The translations under genes and the position numbers were made by a program. 64,000 nucleotides of DNA from Cognataquiflexum gelatinilyticum. Its GTDB lineage: Bacteria > Bacteroidota > Bacteroidia > Cytophagales > Cyclobacteriaceae. The notes under the pieces are model-generated. The model did no database searches and was not told where the DNA came from. It worked only from the letters and a program-made list of their open reading frames with translations. Below are positions 51,539 through 59,838 of the stretch, in pieces; within the stretch, counting starts at the first letter, position 1; every line of letters starts with the position of its first letter. Location of the stretch: assembly GCF_024813435.1 (NCBI RefSeq), contig NZ_JANAEZ010000013.1:43070-107069 (forward strand). The letters run 5' to 3'.

Positions 51539-53431
51539 ATGAGTGATAGGATACATACCTTGAGTGGGTACTTCTATGAATACCAAAAGTCTGTTACCGA
51601 ACCGGAAAATTTCTGGGCTAGAATCGCAGACTCTTTTCACTGGAAAAAGAGATGGGACAAGGTGCTCAAATGGGATTTTGAAGGCCCAAATGTCAAATGG
51701 TTTGTCAACGGTAAACTGAATATCACTGAAAATATTTTCGAGAAAAACCTTTTTGCCTACGGCGACAGGACCGCGATCATCTGGGAACCAAGCGAACCCG
51801 GCGAAGAGGTCAGGAAGATTACTTACAAAGAATTGTACCATCAGGTTTGTCAGTTTTCCAACGCACTCAAATCAAAAGGCATCCAAAAAGGTGACCGGGT
51901 AATCATCTATATGCCGATGATTCCAGAAGCAGCCATTGCCATGCTTGCCTGTGCGAGGATCGGTGCGATTCATTCAGTGGTTTTTGCGGGATTCAGTGCC
52001 AATGCCCTTACAGACAGAATCCATGATAGCGGTGCAAAAGCGATTTTGACCTCAGACGGAAATTACCGCGGCAATAAAAAAATAGGCATCAAAGCCATCG
52101 TAGATGATGCTTTGGAAAAAGCCTCAGTTGAAACCGTGATCGTCTGCAAGCGTACCGGTCAGGATATTAGCATGAAAGAAGGTAGGGATTATTGGTGGCA
52201 TGAGGTCATCGAAGGTGAAAAGGACAGCAACGTTGCCGAAACCATGGACAGCGAAGATCCGCTTTTTATCCTTTATACATCTGGTTCTACCGGCAAGCCG
52301 AAAGGTGTGGTTCACAGCACTGCGGGGTATATGGTGTATACCAAATATTCCTTTGAAAATGTGTTCCAATATTCACCCGGAGATGTGTATTGGTGTACAG
52401 CAGATATCGGTTGGATTACCGGACATTCTTACATAGTATATGGGCCATTATTGGCCGGCGCGACGACGTTGATGTTTGAAGGTGTGCCTACTTATCCTGA
52501 CCCAGGAAGGTTTTGGGCAGTTATCGAAAAGCATCAGGTCAATCAATTCTACACCGCTCCAACAGCCATCAGGGCATTGCAGGCTTATGGTACAGACCCC
52601 ATTGCTCCTTACAATCTGGATTCATTGAAGGTATTGGGTTCTGTAGGCGAACCGATCAACGAGGAAGCTTGGAGGTGGTACTACAACCATATCGGACAAT
52701 CCCGTTGTCCGATCGTGGATACTTGGTGGCAGACTGAGACTGGCGGTATTTTGGTTTCGCCGATTGCAGGCATTACCCCTACCAAGCCTGCTTTTGCCAC
52801 TTTGCCTCTTCCAGGCATCCAATTGGCCATTGTCGATCCTGAAGGAAATGAATTGACTGGAAATTCAGTGGAAGGAAATCTATGTGTCAAATTCCCTTGG
52901 CCATCCATGATACGTACCTTATGGGGAGACCATGACCGCTGCAAACAGACGTACTTCTCAACTTACAAAGGTATGTACTTTACCGGTGACGGCGTCAAAA
53001 GAGACCATGACGGTTACTACCGAATCCTCGGTCGGGTCGATGACGTGATCAATGTTTCCGGGCACAGAATGGGAACAGCTGAAGTAGAAAACGCCATCAA
53101 CGAACATCCTTTGGTCATCGAATCTGCAGTAGTCGGATATCCACACGATGTCAAAGGACAGGGCATCTACGCCTATGTGATCTGCGACATGTCGCATAGA
53201 ACTGAAGAAAACCTCATCAACGAAATCAAGGAAACTGTCAGCAAGATCATCGGTCCGATAGCCAAACCTGACAAAATCCAGATTGTATCGGGATTGCCCA
53301 AGACACGTTCCGGAAAAATCATGCGTAGAATACTCCGCAAGGTTGCGGAAGGAAGTACGGACAATATGGGCGATACCTCTACACTGCTCGATCCGGATGT
53401 GGTCACGAAGATTATTGAAGGAAGAAAGTAA
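51539..53431 (+). CDS. acs: acetyl-CoA synthetase
   Basis: The 630-residue enzyme makes acetyl-CoA from acetate, ATP and CoA. The phosphate loop YTSGSTGKPKGVVHS (about 248-262) and the substrate pocket WWQTETGG are visible. The C-terminal swivel domain ends in LPKTRSGKIMRR, whose lysine is the site of regulatory acetylation in homologues. It follows the symporter by 95 bp, and it is the intracellular step of the acetate cluster. Confidence 0.96.
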   Translation: MSDRIHTLSGYFYEYQKSVTEPENFWARIADSFHWKKRWDKVLKWDFEGPNVKWFVNGKLNITENIFEKNLFAYGDRTAIIWEPSEPGEEVRKITYKELYHQVCQFSNALKSKGIQKGDRVIIYMPMIPEAAIAMLACARIGAIHSVVFAGFSANALTDRIHDSGAKAILTSDGNYRGNKKIGIKAIVDDALEKASVETVIVCKRTGQDISMKEGRDYWWHEVIEGEKDSNVAETMDSEDPLFILYTSGSTGKPKGVVHSTAGYMVYTKYSFENVFQYSPGDVYWCTADIGWITGHSYIVYGPLLAGATTLMFEGVPTYPDPGRFWAVIEKHQVNQFYTAPTAIRALQAYGTDPIAPYNLDSLKVLGSVGEPINEEAWRWYYNHIGQSRCPIVDTWWQTETGGILVSPIAGITPTKPAFATLPLPGIQLAIVDPEGNELTGNSVEGNLCVKFPWPSMIRTLWGDHDRCKQTYFSTYKGMYFTGDGVKRDHDGYYRILGRVDDVINVSGHRMGTAEVENAINEHPLVIESAVVGYPHDVKGQGIYAYVICDMSHRTEENLINEIKETVSKIIGPIAKPDKIQIVSGLPKTRSGKIMRRILRKVAEGSTDNMGDTSTLLDPDVVTKIIEGRK

Positions 53432-53594
53432 AATAAGACTTGAGATGTGAGACTTAGGACATGTGATTGGATCGATTAACAAATTAGATTTCAATTTCCT
53501 GATGGAATCTCTTTGATTAAACCAAATAAAGTCTCACATCTTGTGTTTCATGTCTTGTGTCTGATATGTGTCTCAAGTCTTGAATTTAGAATAA
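53432..53594. repeat. imperfect inverted repeat between acs and the CBS protein gene
   Basis: AAGACTTGAGA (53435-53445) pairs with TCTCAAGTCTT (53571-53581), with many TGTGAGAC and TGTCTTGTGT-like repeats between them. A related copy (TCTCATGTCTTGAATC) lies near 56713. It appears to be a dispersed intergenic repeat. Confidence 0.65.
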
Positions 53595-55541
53595 ATGGCC
53601 AACGTCATCGTCAACCGCGTCAAGGAATTCCTCAAAAGGTTTCCTCCTTTCACTTTTCTCAATGATGCTTCATTGGGATTGGTGGCAAAGGGCGTGGAGG
53701 TCAAATATTTTGCACAAGAAGAATATTTATTCAAACAGGGAGATCCTGCCCAGGATTTCTTTTTTGTGCTGAAAGAAGGTTCGGTCCAACTCACTGAAAG
53801 TAAGGAAGGGCAAGACCGTGTAGTCGAGGTCTGTGACGAAGGAGATGTGTTTGGAGTTTTAGCTTTGCTAGGCAAAAGACCCTATATCCTAAATGCCCGA
53901 GCCATTGAAGACAGTTTGATTTATGCGGTTCCCGTGGCCATTTTTGAAAAAATCCTGAACGAAAACAGCAGAGTAAGTCTCTATTTTGCCGCAGGATTTG
54001 CATCGGGGCAGGTAGTAGTCAGAACGGACCTTTCCCAATCACAAAAAGCAAGAAGGGATTTCACAGAATTGTCCAAGGACAATGGATTGATGATTTTCAG
54101 CGGACAGTCGGATCTGAATTTTTCTATAGATGTCCTGACTTGTCCAAAAGGAACTCCAATCTCAAAGGCTGTAGAAAAAATGGCGGAAAAAGGCGTCGGG
54201 TCCATCGTGATTGTGGACCATAACCATTTTCCTCTAGGAATAATCACTGATAAGGATATACGGAATAAGCTCGTTGCCCAACAAAAAAGCTATGAAACCC
54301 CTGTAGAAGATTTGATGTCAGCTCCTGTCTTGACCAAAAGAAAGGATGCAGGTTTTGCTGAACTTTACCTTACCATGATCAAAAACAGGCTTCACCACCT
54401 GATTTTCACTGAGGATGGCAGCCTTGAAAGCAAAGTGACAGGGATCCTTTCTGACCATGATATTTTACTTTCGCAAGGAAACAGCCCAGCAGTATTGATC
54501 AATGCCCTGATGAATACTTGGGAGGTGTCTGAAATGTCCAAAATCCGAAACAGGGCGGAAATGCTTTTGAAGTATTACCTGGAAAATGAGGTGGCGATGG
54601 ATTTTGTGGCAAACATCATTTCTGAAATCAACGACATCATCATCCAGCGTGCTGTCCAATTGGCAGTCAAAAAACACAGCCCAAACCATCTCGAGGCTTC
54701 AAAAGTAAAATTCTGCTTTTTGTCCATGGGAAGCGAAGGCCGTGAAGAGCAACTCCTCAGAACGGATTTGGACAATTCCATTGTATTTGAAGATGTGCCT
54801 GAAGAAAAAATTGAAGATACCAAAGCGTACCTACTCCTGATCGCACAGGAAGTAATTGAGACATTGTTTGCCTGTGGATTTCAGGCCTGCCCGGCTGATA
54901 TGATGGCTAACAACCCCAAATGGTGTCAGCCGCTATCAGTGTGGAAATCCTACTTTTCGGATTGGATCCTCAGCCCAAACCAACAGGCATTGCTTAACGC
55001 CACCATATTCTTTGATTACAGACCTGTATTTGGTCATAAAAAACTAGCCGACGAACTCACAGCTCATATCTATCAGGAAGTTGCAGACCGAACCATTTTT
55101 CTGAATTTCCTCGCCAAAAATGCTTTGCTCAATCCCCCTCCATTGGGGTTTTTCAGGAATTTCCTTGTCGAAAAATCCGGGGAGCAAAAAGACAAATTTG
55201 ACATCAAGCTCCGCGCGATGATGCCATTGGCAGACATCGCAAGGTTATTGGTACTCAGTCATCGGGTAGTGGGGATCAACAATACTTTCAAGCGGTTTGA
55301 GAAACTGTCCGAGCTAGAACCAAACTATACCGAACTCCTGATTGAAGCAGGAAAAGCTTATGAAATCCTGATGCGGATGAGGGCGATCGAAGGTTTGAAA
55401 TCCGGGAATTCGGGAAGGTATATCCATCCTGAGGACTTGGGAAAACTTCAACGTCAGATGCTGAAAAATACTTTTGCTCCCATCGATGAGCTGCAGAAGA
55501 TCATACGGATCCGCTTTCAACTCGACTTTTTTACAGGCTGA
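53595..55541 (+). CDS. cNMP-binding / CBS / DUF294 nucleotidyltransferase-like signalling protein
   Basis: The 648-residue protein has a cyclic-nucleotide-binding domain (about 10-125; EEYLFKQGDPAQDFFFVLKEGSVQL), two CBS motifs (about 175-300; MAEKGVGSIVIVDHNHFPLGIITDKDIR), and a DUF294 nucleotidyltransferase domain. The latter shows MGSEGREEQLLRTDLDNSI (about 375-393) with the GS and DxD-like acids. A DUF294 C-terminal helical domain ends it. This set next to acs, DUF4212 and the symporter recurs in acetate-using bacteria, where it probably regulates uptake or nucleotide-linked signalling. The exact nucleotide is unknown. Confidence 0.85.
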   Translation: MANVIVNRVKEFLKRFPPFTFLNDASLGLVAKGVEVKYFAQEEYLFKQGDPAQDFFFVLKEGSVQLTESKEGQDRVVEVCDEGDVFGVLALLGKRPYILNARAIEDSLIYAVPVAIFEKILNENSRVSLYFAAGFASGQVVVRTDLSQSQKARRDFTELSKDNGLMIFSGQSDLNFSIDVLTCPKGTPISKAVEKMAEKGVGSIVIVDHNHFPLGIITDKDIRNKLVAQQKSYETPVEDLMSAPVLTKRKDAGFAELYLTMIKNRLHHLIFTEDGSLESKVTGILSDHDILLSQGNSPAVLINALMNTWEVSEMSKIRNRAEMLLKYYLENEVAMDFVANIISEINDIIIQRAVQLAVKKHSPNHLEASKVKFCFLSMGSEGREEQLLRTDLDNSIVFEDVPEEKIEDTKAYLLLIAQEVIETLFACGFQACPADMMANNPKWCQPLSVWKSYFSDWILSPNQQALLNATIFFDYRPVFGHKKLADELTAHIYQEVADRTIFLNFLAKNALLNPPPLGFFRNFLVEKSGEQKDKFDIKLRAMMPLADIARLLVLSHRVVGINNTFKRFEKLSELEPNYTELLIEAGKAYEILMRMRAIEGLKSGNSGRYIHPEDLGKLQRQMLKNTFAPIDELQKIIRIRFQLDFFTG

Positions 55542-55542
55542 T

Positions 55543-56217
55543 ATGAAATGGCTCGATTTTTTATTGGGAAAGAAAACACCGAAATCTACATTCGTGGAAG
55601 AATACGAATCGGGTTTTGATAAAAAAATTCCTGCTTTGCGGGCTATATCACAGCTTTCATTTGTGGTGCTCGACACTGAGACCACGGGCTTCAATCCAAA
55701 AATCGATAATGTCGTTTCTTTTGGCGCGATCAAACTCAAAGGATATACTTTGCAAGTAGCAAACAGCATGGAAAGGTATCTTGATGCACCGGTCCAAAAC
55801 AGGGAATCAGTAAAAGTCCATGAGATTTTGTATCCCATAGAAACGTCCCCTTTGAAGGATTTTGGAAAGGATTTGTTGGAATATATAGGTTCAGACATCA
55901 TCGTGGGCCACCATATCGGTTTTGACTTAGCCATGTTGGAAAAAACTTTGAAGCCTTTTGGATTTAAAAAATTCCTGAACCCTGTGATTGACACCAAATA
56001 CCTTGCGATGCGTTTGGAGAAAGGTCCTCACTTTGACACTAAGTCAGCAAAACAGGAGGAATACTCCTTGGATGCGGTCTGCGAACGCTTTGGAATAGAA
56101 TTGGCGGACCGCCATACTGCTGCAGGAGATGCATTTCTGACAGCACAGTTTCTGATGAAACTACTCAAAATCGCAGAAATAAAAGGGATCAAGGATTTTG
56201 GAGGATTGATAAGGTAG
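55543..56217 (+). CDS. 3'-5' exonuclease, DnaQ-like (DEDDh)
   Basis: The start at 55543 follows the previous stop by one base (TGATATG); an earlier start would overlap the gene before it by 69 bp. The 224-residue protein has Exo I LDTETTGF (about 44-51), Exo II GHHIGFDLAML and Exo III DRHTAAGDA, the DEDDh layout. It resembles the epsilon subunit of DNA polymerase III but is a separate, cluster-linked protein. In acetate clusters it regularly accompanies the DUF294 protein. Confidence 0.88.
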   Translation: MKWLDFLLGKKTPKSTFVEEYESGFDKKIPALRAISQLSFVVLDTETTGFNPKIDNVVSFGAIKLKGYTLQVANSMERYLDAPVQNRESVKVHEILYPIETSPLKDFGKDLLEYIGSDIIVGHHIGFDLAMLEKTLKPFGFKKFLNPVIDTKYLAMRLEKGPHFDTKSAKQEEYSLDAVCERFGIELADRHTAAGDAFLTAQFLMKLLKIAEIKGIKDFGGLIR

Positions 56218-56313
56218 GGAGAAGCATGGTTATGTGGAATCTTGACAGCTTGAAAAACTGTTTAAAAAAATGAATCACAAAACTCTGAAGTTCAGGAACG
56301 GTCATCAGTTCCT

Positions 56314-56616
56314 CTAGTAAGGAAAAAGTTCCGGGTTCGACTGTCTCAATTCGTAACATCTAAAAGCAGTTATAGGTTGGTCAATAACGGCAGCAGTTAA
56401 ATACATGGTTATTTCAGGTAAAAATTTGGCATTTAACAATGCAGAAGAAACTTTCTCATCACCATAATACCTTCTACAATTCCTGATGTCATCTACGTCT
56501 CCCCGCTCAAAAACCCGTTCGATGATGAAGTTGGGTTTGGCATCATAGTCCAACTTATCAAAGTTCACATCCCAAAAAATGGGTCTATGAAATATTGGTT
56601 TTGGTTTTTCTGACAT
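56314..56616 (-). CDS. DUF6922-like small protein
   Basis: The 100-residue protein starts MSEKPKPIFHRPIFWDVNFD and has KPNFIIERVFERGDVDDIRNCRRYYGDEKV. This pattern, including FWDVNFDKLDYD and IERVFERGD, is that of DUF6922 domain proteins, which often accompany an AbiEii/nucleotidyltransferase toxin. No toxin partner is beside it. An antitoxin-like or orphan role is possible, but not shown. Confidence 0.6.
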   Translation of the reverse strand: MSEKPKPIFHRPIFWDVNFDKLDYDAKPNFIIERVFERGDVDDIRNCRRYYGDEKVSSALLNAKFLPEITMYLTAAVIDQPITAFRCYELRQSNPELFPY

Positions 56617-56726
56617 AATATTTAAAATGATTATTTATTACAATCCAATTTAAAGTTAAAATCGGAATTATTCATCTATGAAAATTCAACCAAAAAGTGG
56701 AATTCTGATTGTCTCATGTCTTGAAT

Positions 56727-58124
56727 CTATTTCACTTCCTTCAACTTTACTTCCATCTGCCCTGTTGACTTGAGGTAAATCCTTACGTCTTCCTCCGTAT
56801 TGTAGATTCCCTGTACATCCAAAGTTGGATTTTTGACCTGAAAGGTTGCAAAGCCGGTCTCAAATTTTCCCTGCTTTTCCATCTCCTTTCTTGCCTCACT
56901 GAGGAAATCACCGACAGGATAGTTTGCCAGTTTCTTGATCTGATTCATGATTTTCCTCTTCTTCAGCCTGATACCGATATTGGCCATACCATTGTCTGAT
57001 TTGACATCAAACTCAGCTTCATCAAACCGGAGGGATTCAGTCGTTGAGTCGAAGACAGGCTTGCCTGCAAAATACATCTTGCCTTTGATATCCTTTTTTC
57101 CCATTCGGATGCCGGTAAAATCCATCAACAACAAAGTCTTGTCTCCGTATTTTTGGGTTTTTAGATCAGTGGGAACTATCTCCGTCTTGCTGTCGATTTT
57201 GATTATTTTGCCTGACATTTCCTTGTTCAGATAGCCATCCAAATCCTCATAGCGTAAAATCAGGGGCAATATCAATTCGAGTTCGTTTGCCTTATTCTCA
57301 TTGACATCAATATTGGGCAATGGGGATTTTGGAACTTTTGGTTTCGAACCGACTTTGGACATCATCTCTCCTTCCAATCCAACATAAAGGTTCAATTTTT
57401 GATCTGTCGTGATCTCCTCAGTCAATTTCAATTTGGTTGGAATACTGTAAAAATGGACTTCCAAACCTTGCTGGGTCATGGTATAAGGCTTAGAAAAAAT
57501 ATCCCAGGTCTCTTGTGCCATGCTTTTGAAATCAAAACGGCTGAGGTTGGCAGCAGACAACTGATTGTCGAGCACGGTTTGAAGCTGGCTTTTGACCACT
57601 TTATCAAGATCTATCTCGAATCCCAACAGATTGTATTTCATAGAGCGGCCCCAATTTTCTATTTCAAGGTTTTTGATGCCAAGTTCCCAATTGCTTTCGA
57701 TTTCAGGGTCAAAGCTGATTTCGGGACTGACATTTTCATTAAAGGGGAAGTTTGTGGACAATATCTGCCCAAAAACCTTCTTTTCAATCTTCAGGTCTCC
57801 TTTGAGGTTCATGGGAATTTTGACCCGAAGCGTATTGTTTTCCAAGCCTGTCAGCACAATTTTGCCGGTTCTGGTCACATCAATATCGGTGGTAAGTCCG
57901 CTGCCGATGGGCAATCCATTTTCTGCAAACAACTTGCTGTTCCAATCTTGGTTGAGGTTATTTTCAATAAAAGAAAGTGGAATCTCTATAGGAACATTGG
58001 CCTTGGAGATGGCTTGTGGTAGTTCTATCCCTGAAGAAGCCGGGGGATGATCTGGCTTGATGGTCTTGCAGGAAGAAAATGTGATGGATAAAATGAAAAT
58101 GGGGAGAATATATTTTGAAAACAT
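56727..58124 (-). CDS. DUF4403 lipoprotein
   Basis: The 465-residue protein has a lipoprotein signal (ILPIFILSITFSSC, Cys about 19). A long beta-rich region includes PIEIPLSFIENNLNQDWNSKL, VKIPMNLKGDLKI and FNVKSDNGMANI-like DVKSDNGMANIGIRL. DUF4403 proteins are lipid-binding-like (TULIP-related) in layout. Location is the outer membrane or periplasm, and function is unknown. It stands alone with a short intergenic space. Confidence 0.8.
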   Translation of the reverse strand: MFSKYILPIFILSITFSSCKTIKPDHPPASSGIELPQAISKANVPIEIPLSFIENNLNQDWNSKLFAENGLPIGSGLTTDIDVTRTGKIVLTGLENNTLRVKIPMNLKGDLKIEKKVFGQILSTNFPFNENVSPEISFDPEIESNWELGIKNLEIENWGRSMKYNLLGFEIDLDKVVKSQLQTVLDNQLSAANLSRFDFKSMAQETWDIFSKPYTMTQQGLEVHFYSIPTKLKLTEEITTDQKLNLYVGLEGEMMSKVGSKPKVPKSPLPNIDVNENKANELELILPLILRYEDLDGYLNKEMSGKIIKIDSKTEIVPTDLKTQKYGDKTLLLMDFTGIRMGKKDIKGKMYFAGKPVFDSTTESLRFDEAEFDVKSDNGMANIGIRLKKRKIMNQIKKLANYPVGDFLSEARKEMEKQGKFETGFATFQVKNPTLDVQGIYNTEEDVRIYLKSTGQMEVKLKEVK

Positions 58125-58305
58125 ATAAAATGAGAGAATCCGGATTTCGGTTTTAAGTCAAGAACTGTGGTATTCAGAACAAGCAAGAACCCTGCCTTTA
58201 TACAAAAGAACGTTTTGCCTGAAAGGTAGCAAATGTGGAAATCTTGAAGGAACTAATTTCCATTCAAATTACTTTAGGTTTTGAAAGTTTAATAAAATTT
58301 AAGAC

Positions 58306-58641
58306 ATGGATTGGAATATACTGGAAAACTTATCTCAACTGGAGGAGATCAAGCAAAAAAGCGGAGAGAAACCTGTGCTGATTTTCAAGCATTCAACAAG
58401 GTGTTCTATCAGCGGTATGGCATGGGACAGGTTAAAGAGAAATTGGAAAAAAGAAGATTCTGAAAAAGTAACTCCTTATTTTTTGGATTTGATCCGTCAT
58501 CGGGAAATCTCCAATCAGATCGAAAAGGAATTCAGCGTGTACCATGAATCTCCCCAAGTTATTATTGTCAAATCAGGAAAAGCGGTATATGACAACAGCC
58601 ATATGGGAATCAGCTATGCGGATATCATGGGGAGGGTTTAA
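58306..58641 (+). CDS. ytxJ: bacilliredoxin YtxJ (monothiol)
   Basis: The 111-residue thioredoxin-fold protein has the single reactive Cys in KHSTRCSISGMA (about 28-39), the YtxJ signature. It probably removes bacillithiol from oxidised protein thiols, so the organism should make bacillithiol. QVIIVKSGKAVYDNSHMGIS carries the cis-Pro-like region SPQV. It is monocistronic. Confidence 0.88.
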   Translation: MDWNILENLSQLEEIKQKSGEKPVLIFKHSTRCSISGMAWDRLKRNWKKEDSEKVTPYFLDLIRHREISNQIEKEFSVYHESPQVIIVKSGKAVYDNSHMGISYADIMGRV

Positions 58642-58774
58642 GCTAAGACCAATCATAAATTAATATTCAAGGAAAAAGACAAAACAGATGTCTAATCTTG
58701 ACTTATTAGATATTGATTGATACTGGATATTATTTGATACTAAAAGCGGTCCGCTTACCATCTTGAAATTTTTT

Positions 58775-59479
58775 TTATTTGTGAATGGTTTTGGGTAGAT
58801 GGTCTAAATGCGCCAAAATCCCCCTGACGATCAGGAATTGGGCGATGATATAAGTCCCCATAACAATCACCCCTGACTCGGGGAAAGGTTTGAAAAACAT
58901 GTTTATGGCCAACACCCCATCAGAAACCATGAAAAACATTCCTCCTAGAAATACCTGCCAAAAACTGACTGGGTTTGTCTTTTTGTAGCGCTCCCTTGCA
59001 GTGGTTACCATCATGACTATAACAATAAGGTAAATTACCACAGGGATTTTCATGGGGCCGAGTCCGGGATTGATCAGGAAATAAACAATGGCTGCCAAAA
59101 TGTAAATAGGGAGGTTGACAAAGAAGAGGTGGATAAAGTTGACCTTACCTATCGCAAAGGGATTCGTCTGCGCAATCTTGAATCCAATGATATAACAGAT
59201 ATGGGCCATCAGAAAAGCACCCAATCCATAGAGGAACAAGTCCGGAAACATCAGGAGGACATCTCCCAACCACGAAAATATCAAAGCAGCACTGATGCTT
59301 TTTCTTAAAATTGTTCCTTTGATATTTTTACTGGAAAAAATAAAGAATCCCCATAAAGCAATTAAAATCAATGGCTTGGTAAAAATCCTAGAGGAAAACT
59401 CTCCATTTGCTGTGAAAACAATGTCAATAATTCCTGCAAAAAGGAATAAATAAAGCCAAAGTATGTTTTTGCTTTTCAT
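58775..59479 (-). CDS. lysoplasmalogenase (YhhN/TMEM86 family)
   Basis: The 234-residue protein has about eight hydrophobic spans. Motifs are LIFSWLGDVLLMFPDLFLYGLGAF (about 68-91) and GGMFFMVSDGVLAINMF near 195, with the conserved Asp residues of this family. YhhN proteins hydrolyse the vinyl-ether bond of lysoplasmalogens or act in lipid remodelling. It is divergent from the Oar-like receptor with a long promoter region. Confidence 0.82.
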   Translation of the reverse strand: MKSKNILWLYLFLFAGIIDIVFTANGEFSSRIFTKPLILIALWGFFIFSSKNIKGTILRKSISAALIFSWLGDVLLMFPDLFLYGLGAFLMAHICYIIGFKIAQTNPFAIGKVNFIHLFFVNLPIYILAAIVYFLINPGLGPMKIPVVIYLIVIVMMVTTARERYKKTNPVSFWQVFLGGMFFMVSDGVLAINMFFKPFPESGVIVMGTYIIAQFLIVRGILAHLDHLPKTIHK

Positions 59480-59700
59480 AGGAATCAGAATTTTTCATTG
59501 TCAAATATAGCCAAGTTATATACTTATGTTCTGAACTTTTGTATAAATACCTATTCTGACAGAGAAGTAATGATTTGGTAACATTGTATTTAAAGGTAAA
59601 CAAACGGCGTGTCCAAAATGACGTGAACTGCACTAATTTGCAACGAAATACAAAAAGCTGGTTAAAAATAAAACAACCTTTGGATTTTAATGTTAGGAAT

Positions 59701-59740
59701 TTGTTAAGTAAACTTGTGAAAATTTGTTAAAACTTAACAA
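59701..59740 (+). promoter_or_regulatory. repeated TTGTTAA boxes, candidate operator
   Basis: TTGTTAA at 59701-59707 and 59724-59730, and the inverse TTAACAA at 59734-59740. The last two form a perfect palindrome with a 3-bp spacer. They lie 31-70 bp before the -7 box of the Oar-like receptor. Confidence 0.5.
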
Positions 59741-59770
59741 TTTCAAAAAAAAATCCTTGCCCATCTCCCA

Positions 59771-59778
59771 TACATTTG
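59771..59778 (+). promoter_or_regulatory. -7 element for the Oar-like receptor gene
   Basis: TACATTTG fits TAnnTTTG and gives a leader of about 55 bases to the start at 59839. The -33 box is not clear. Confidence 0.5.
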
Positions 59779-59838
59779 TATCGGAAAATAACCAGCTCCA
59801 AATATTTTAATTTCAATTTCCCACAAAAAACAAAAATT

